A stretch of 64,000 bases of DNA, from the NCBI GenBank assembly GCA_963595735.1, contig CAVBJJ010000006.1, positions 16,103 to 80,102 of the forward strand. Direction: 5' to 3'. This document shows, in pieces, positions 60,790-64,000 of this stretch. Positions within the stretch are counted from its first letter, which is position 1; every line of letters starts with the position of its first letter. Source of the stretch: CALWOS01 sp963595735 (GTDB lineage: Bacteria > Bacillota > Clostridia > Oscillospirales > Oscillospiraceae). The notes below the pieces were generated by a model. It worked only from the letters and a program-made list of their open reading frames with translations. It made no database searches and was not told where the DNA came from. Made by a program: the position numbers and the translations under genes.

Positions 60790-63018
60790 ATGAACGCATG
60801 GAACACTTTCAAAAGCGGCATCTGGGAACAGGAGATCAATGTCCGGGACTTCATTCAGACAAACTACACACCCTATGGCGGGGACAGCGCTTTCCTCACC
60901 CCGGCAACGGCGCGCACCGCAAAGCTGCGGGAGAAGTTTGACGCGCTGCTCCGGGAGGAGCGGGAAAACGGCGGCGTGCGCAATATCGACACCGAGACCG
61001 TGATCACCATCACCGCCTTTGCCCCGGGCTATCTGGATCAGAAAAGCGAGATCATCGTCGGTCTTCAGACCGATGAACCCCTCAAGCGTGCCTGCAACCC
61101 TTTCGGCGGAATGCGTATGGTGCGCAGTGCCTGCGAGCAGTACGGCTATCAGGTCTCCGACAAGATCGAGACGGAATTCAAGCACCACAAGACCCACAAC
61201 GACGGCGTGTTCTCCGCCTACACCTCCGATGTGCGCAAGGCGCGCCATGTGGGACTGCTGACCGGTCTGCCGGACGCTTACGGCCGCGGCCGCATCATCG
61301 GCGACTACCGCCGGGTGGCGCTGTACGGCGTGGATCGCCTGATCGAGGAAAAACAGAAGGACAAGCGCGCCCTGAGCGAGGTTCCCACCACCGAAACAGA
61401 GATCCGCTGCGCGGAGGAGCTGGCCGACCAGATCCAGGCGCTCAAGGACATGATCGCCATGGCCGCTTCCTATGGCTTTGACATCTCCCGTCCGGCAGAA
61501 AACGCCAAGGAGGCCGTCCAGTGGCTGTACTTTGGCTATCTGGCCGGCATCAAGGAGCAGAACGGCGCTGCCATGAGCCTGGGCCGCACCTCCACCTTCC
61601 TGGACATCTACTTTGAGCGCGATATCCAAGCCGGTCTGCTGACCGAGTCCGAGGCGCAGGAGATCATGGACGACTTTGTGCTGCATCTGCGCATGGCGCG
61701 GCATCTGCGCACGCCGGAATACAACGAGCTGTTTGGCGGCGACCCCATGTGGATCACCGAGTCCGTCGGCGGCGTTGGCGAGGACGGCCGTCACATGGTC
61801 ACCAAAAACAGCTATCGTATGCTCAACACCCTGTATAACCTCAACGCCGCTGCCGAGCCGAACCTGACCGTTTTGTGGAGCGAGAATCTGCCGGAGAACT
61901 GGAAGCGCTTTGTCGCCAAGGTCTCCATCGACACGGACGCCATCCAGTACGAAAACGACGATGTGATGCGCAGCTATTACGGCGATGATTACGCCATTGC
62001 CTGCTGCGTTTCCGCCATGCGGGTGGGCAAGGATATGCAGTTCTTCGGCGCCCGGGCCAACATCGCCAAGCTGATGATGATGGCCATCAATGGCGGCCGC
62101 GACGAGAACAAGTTCGAGCAGGTCGGCCCGGAAATGCCCGTCATGGAGGGCGATGTGCTGGATTATGACGAGGTGCTGCGCCGCATGGACTTCTACCGCC
62201 CCTGGCTGGCAAAGACCTATGTCTCCGCCATGAACACCATTCATTATATGCACGACAAATATGCCTATGAGAAAAGCCAGATGGCGCTCCATGATACCCA
62301 GGTTCGCCGCCTGATGGCCTTTGGCATTGCGGGTATGAGCTGCATGGCAGATTCCCTTTCCGCCATCAAATACGCCAAGGTAAAGCCCATCCGCAACCCG
62401 GAAAACGGCATTATCGTGGACTTCGAGATCGAGGGCGATTTCCCCAAGTTCGGCAACGATGACGACCGGGTGGATCAGATCGCCTGCGAGCAGGTGGAGA
62501 AGTTCTACCACGCGCTGACCCAGTTCCCGCTGTACCGTGGCGCGATCCACACGCTGTCTATTCTGACCATTACCTCTAATGTTATGTATGGAAAAAAGAC
62601 CGGCAACACCCCGGACGGCCGCCGGCACGGCGAGCCTCTGGCCCCCGGCGCCAACCCCATGAGCGGTCGGGATGTCTCCGGCGCGCTGGCCTCCCTGAAC
62701 TCAGTGGCCAAGCTGAGCTATCGCTACTGCCGGGACGGCATCTCTAACACCTTTTCCATCACGCCGGGAGCCCTGGGCAAAACGGAGGAGGAGCAAATCG
62801 ACAACCTGGTCAACATTCTGGGCGGCTATTTTGCCCAGAACTCCCATCACCTGAATGTCAATGTCCTCAACCGCGAGACCCTTTTGGCGGCCTATGAGCA
62901 TCCGGAGCAGTACCCCAACCTGACCATTCGCGTTTCCGGGTATGCCGTCAACTTCTATAAGCTCAGCCGGGAACAGCAGCGGGAGGTCATTTCCCGCACC
63001 TTCCACGAGACGATCTGA
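60790..63018 (+). CDS. pflB: pyruvate formate-lyase (formate acetyltransferase)
   Basis: The 742-residue glycyl-radical enzyme converts pyruvate and CoA to acetyl-CoA and formate under anaerobic conditions. The catalytic cysteines are C405 and C406 (AIACCVSAM). The radical glycine is G717 in TIRVSGYAVNF near the C-terminus. Length and the N-terminal WNTFKSGIWEQEINVRDFIQTNYTPY are those of true PflB. GGAGG is seven bases before the ATG at 60790. It is controlled by the upstream ZTP riboswitch and followed by its activase. Confidence 0.97.
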   Translation: MNAWNTFKSGIWEQEINVRDFIQTNYTPYGGDSAFLTPATARTAKLREKFDALLREERENGGVRNIDTETVITITAFAPGYLDQKSEIIVGLQTDEPLKRACNPFGGMRMVRSACEQYGYQVSDKIETEFKHHKTHNDGVFSAYTSDVRKARHVGLLTGLPDAYGRGRIIGDYRRVALYGVDRLIEEKQKDKRALSEVPTTETEIRCAEELADQIQALKDMIAMAASYGFDISRPAENAKEAVQWLYFGYLAGIKEQNGAAMSLGRTSTFLDIYFERDIQAGLLTESEAQEIMDDFVLHLRMARHLRTPEYNELFGGDPMWITESVGGVGEDGRHMVTKNSYRMLNTLYNLNAAAEPNLTVLWSENLPENWKRFVAKVSIDTDAIQYENDDVMRSYYGDDYAIACCVSAMRVGKDMQFFGARANIAKLMMMAINGGRDENKFEQVGPEMPVMEGDVLDYDEVLRRMDFYRPWLAKTYVSAMNTIHYMHDKYAYEKSQMALHDTQVRRLMAFGIAGMSCMADSLSAIKYAKVKPIRNPENGIIVDFEIEGDFPKFGNDDDRVDQIACEQVEKFYHALTQFPLYRGAIHTLSILTITSNVMYGKKTGNTPDGRRHGEPLAPGANPMSGRDVSGALASLNSVAKLSYRYCRDGISNTFSITPGALGKTEEEQIDNLVNILGGYFAQNSHHLNVNVLNRETLLAAYEHPEQYPNLTIRVSGYAVNFYKLSREQQREVISRTFHETI

Positions 63019-63075
63019 GTGCAAAAATCGTTTTATACTATATAATAATATAGACTAGAAAGAGGGTGCAGGCTC

Positions 63076-63774
63076 ATGACCGGAAACATCCATTCCCTCC
63101 AGTCCCTGGGCGCGGTGGACGGGCCGGGTGTGCGCTGTGTGGTATTTTTGCAGGGCTGTCCGCTGCGCTGTGTCTACTGCCACAATCCGGACACCTGGCT
63201 TCCCGCCGGCGGTACGCCCATGGACACGGACACCCTGGTGCAGCGTGTGCTGCGCTTTCGTCCTTACTGGAAGAACCAGGGCGGCGTCACCGTCTCCGGC
63301 GGGGAACCGCTTCTGCAGGCGGAATTTGTGGCGGAATTTTTCGCCAGGCTGCACGAAGCCGGCGTACACACCGCGCTGGACACCTCCGGCATGGGCGATC
63401 TTTCGACCGCGGCGCGTGTTCTGGAGCACACGGATCTGGTGCTCTGCGATTTGAAGTTCCTCACCCAGGCGGACTACCAAAAGTACTGCCGCGGAGATTT
63501 TTCCCGGGTGGAGCAGTTTCTGGAGCTGACCGTCTCCCGCCGGGTCCCACTGTGGATCCGCCATGTTGTCGTACCCGGCCTGACGGACGCCCCGGAGCAT
63601 CTGCGGCGCGTAAAGGCCACGGCGGAGCGCTATCCCAATTTGGAAAAACTGGAATTCCTCCCCTTTCACAAGCTGTGCGTGGAAAAATACGACCGGCTTG
63701 GCATCGAATTCCCCCTGCGGGACAATCCGGCCATGACGGACGCCCAACTGCAGCAGCTTCTCTCCCAGCTCTGA
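63076..63774 (+). CDS. pflA: pyruvate formate-lyase activating enzyme
   Basis: The 232-residue radical SAM enzyme has the cluster motif C28-P-L-R-C32-V-Y-C35 and the GGVTVSGGEPLLQ SAM-binding region. It generates the glycyl radical on PflB. It lies 57 bases after pflB in the same transcript, with AGAGGGTG upstream of the ATG. Confidence 0.95.
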   Translation: MTGNIHSLQSLGAVDGPGVRCVVFLQGCPLRCVYCHNPDTWLPAGGTPMDTDTLVQRVLRFRPYWKNQGGVTVSGGEPLLQAEFVAEFFARLHEAGVHTALDTSGMGDLSTAARVLEHTDLVLCDLKFLTQADYQKYCRGDFSRVEQFLELTVSRRVPLWIRHVVVPGLTDAPEHLRRVKATAERYPNLEKLEFLPFHKLCVEKYDRLGIEFPLRDNPAMTDAQLQQLLSQL

Positions 63775-63816
63775 TTTTTCCCCCGTGCTTTTCTGCAAAC
63801 CACAATTTATCGACCC

Positions 63817-63856
63817 AAACAGCCGCTTCCGCGCCATTGCCGGAGGCGGCTGTTTT
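63817..63856 (+). terminator. terminator of pflBA
   Basis: AAACAGCCGC / GCGGCTGTTT with an internal CCG/CGG extension is followed by a short T-run. The rest of the window to 64000 is AT-rich and holds no visible gene. Confidence 0.82.
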
Positions 63857-64000
63857 CCGTCTCTCCCCTCTTATTTTGCAGGAGTAAGCCATGTCTTACC
63901 CCGCTTTGTTTACATAATATCTTGTCATATTTCACAAAAAATTTTTCTCCCTTTCTTTATAAATCCGGCTCTGCAAGAATCCCGCAGAAAAAACGCCTCC

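Noticed and set aside
60634..62628. Minus-strand open frame of 664 codons opposite pflB
   Set aside because: It is a shadow of pflB and crosses the ZTP riboswitch.

Overview
The window looks like chromosomal DNA from a GC-rich, spore-forming, anaerobic Firmicute, most likely a gut Clostridia of the Oscillospiraceae/Ruminococcaceae type. The evidence is a complete spoIIIA operon, the spoIIA operon with sigF, two T-box leaders, GGAGG-type ribosome binding sites, pyruvate formate-lyase with its activase, an SLH-anchored surface protein, and ordinary low-GC-phylum TTGACA/TATAAT promoters despite a high-GC coding background. The species is an inference and cannot be fixed from the sequence alone.

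Layout. 1-2.3 kb: a YedE-type permease (cut by the left edge) and an ammonium transporter. 2.3-10.4 kb: one long minus-strand block, spoIIIAA to spoIIIAH followed by an Asp23 protein, nusB, xseA, xseB and ispA, an arrangement common in clostridia. 10.5-12.2 kb: alaX and aroK. 12.4-14 kb: spoIIAA-spoIIAB-sigF. 14-18.2 kb: nnr, a lipoprotein, alr and mazF, plus a small exported protein. 18.3-22.1 kb: a T-box leader with pheS-pheT. 22.4-25 kb: ireB, tRNA-Gln(CUG), a ComEC-like MBL lipoprotein and an ECF sigma/anti-sigma pair. 25-31 kb: an ApbE lipoprotein divergent from a 1,520-residue SLH surface protein with five Shr-HID-like repeats. 31-33.5 kb: a T-box leader with tyrS, ridA and a DtxR-family regulator. 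33.5-38 kb: leuA-leuC-leuD-leuB.

38.2-43.6 kb is an accessory island of lower GC. It is bracketed by two inverted copies of a dispersed noncoding repeat. It holds a YfcE-type phosphodiesterase, tRNA-Pro(CGG), an IS3-type transposase, a membrane-tailed winged-helix protein, a Bro-N protein and a toxin-like/immunity-like gene pair. The immunity-like gene is interrupted exactly at an A AAA AAG slippery heptamer.

43.6-48.6 kb: a MacB-type ABC exporter with an OmpR/histidine-kinase pair. 48.8-51.4 kb: an O-acetylserine sulfhydrylase-type enzyme and a siroheme sulfite/nitrite reductase. 51.5-58.5 kb: a TetR regulator divergent from an MMPL/RND exporter that is translationally coupled to a 1,203-residue GLUG-repeat/coiled-coil membrane protein; this is my best candidate for a poorly described system. 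58.5-60.4 kb: an EamA transporter and a DUF975 membrane protein. 60.5-64 kb: a ZTP (pfl-motif) riboswitch with pflB-pflA.

No rRNA, CRISPR array, origin or intact prophage is visible.
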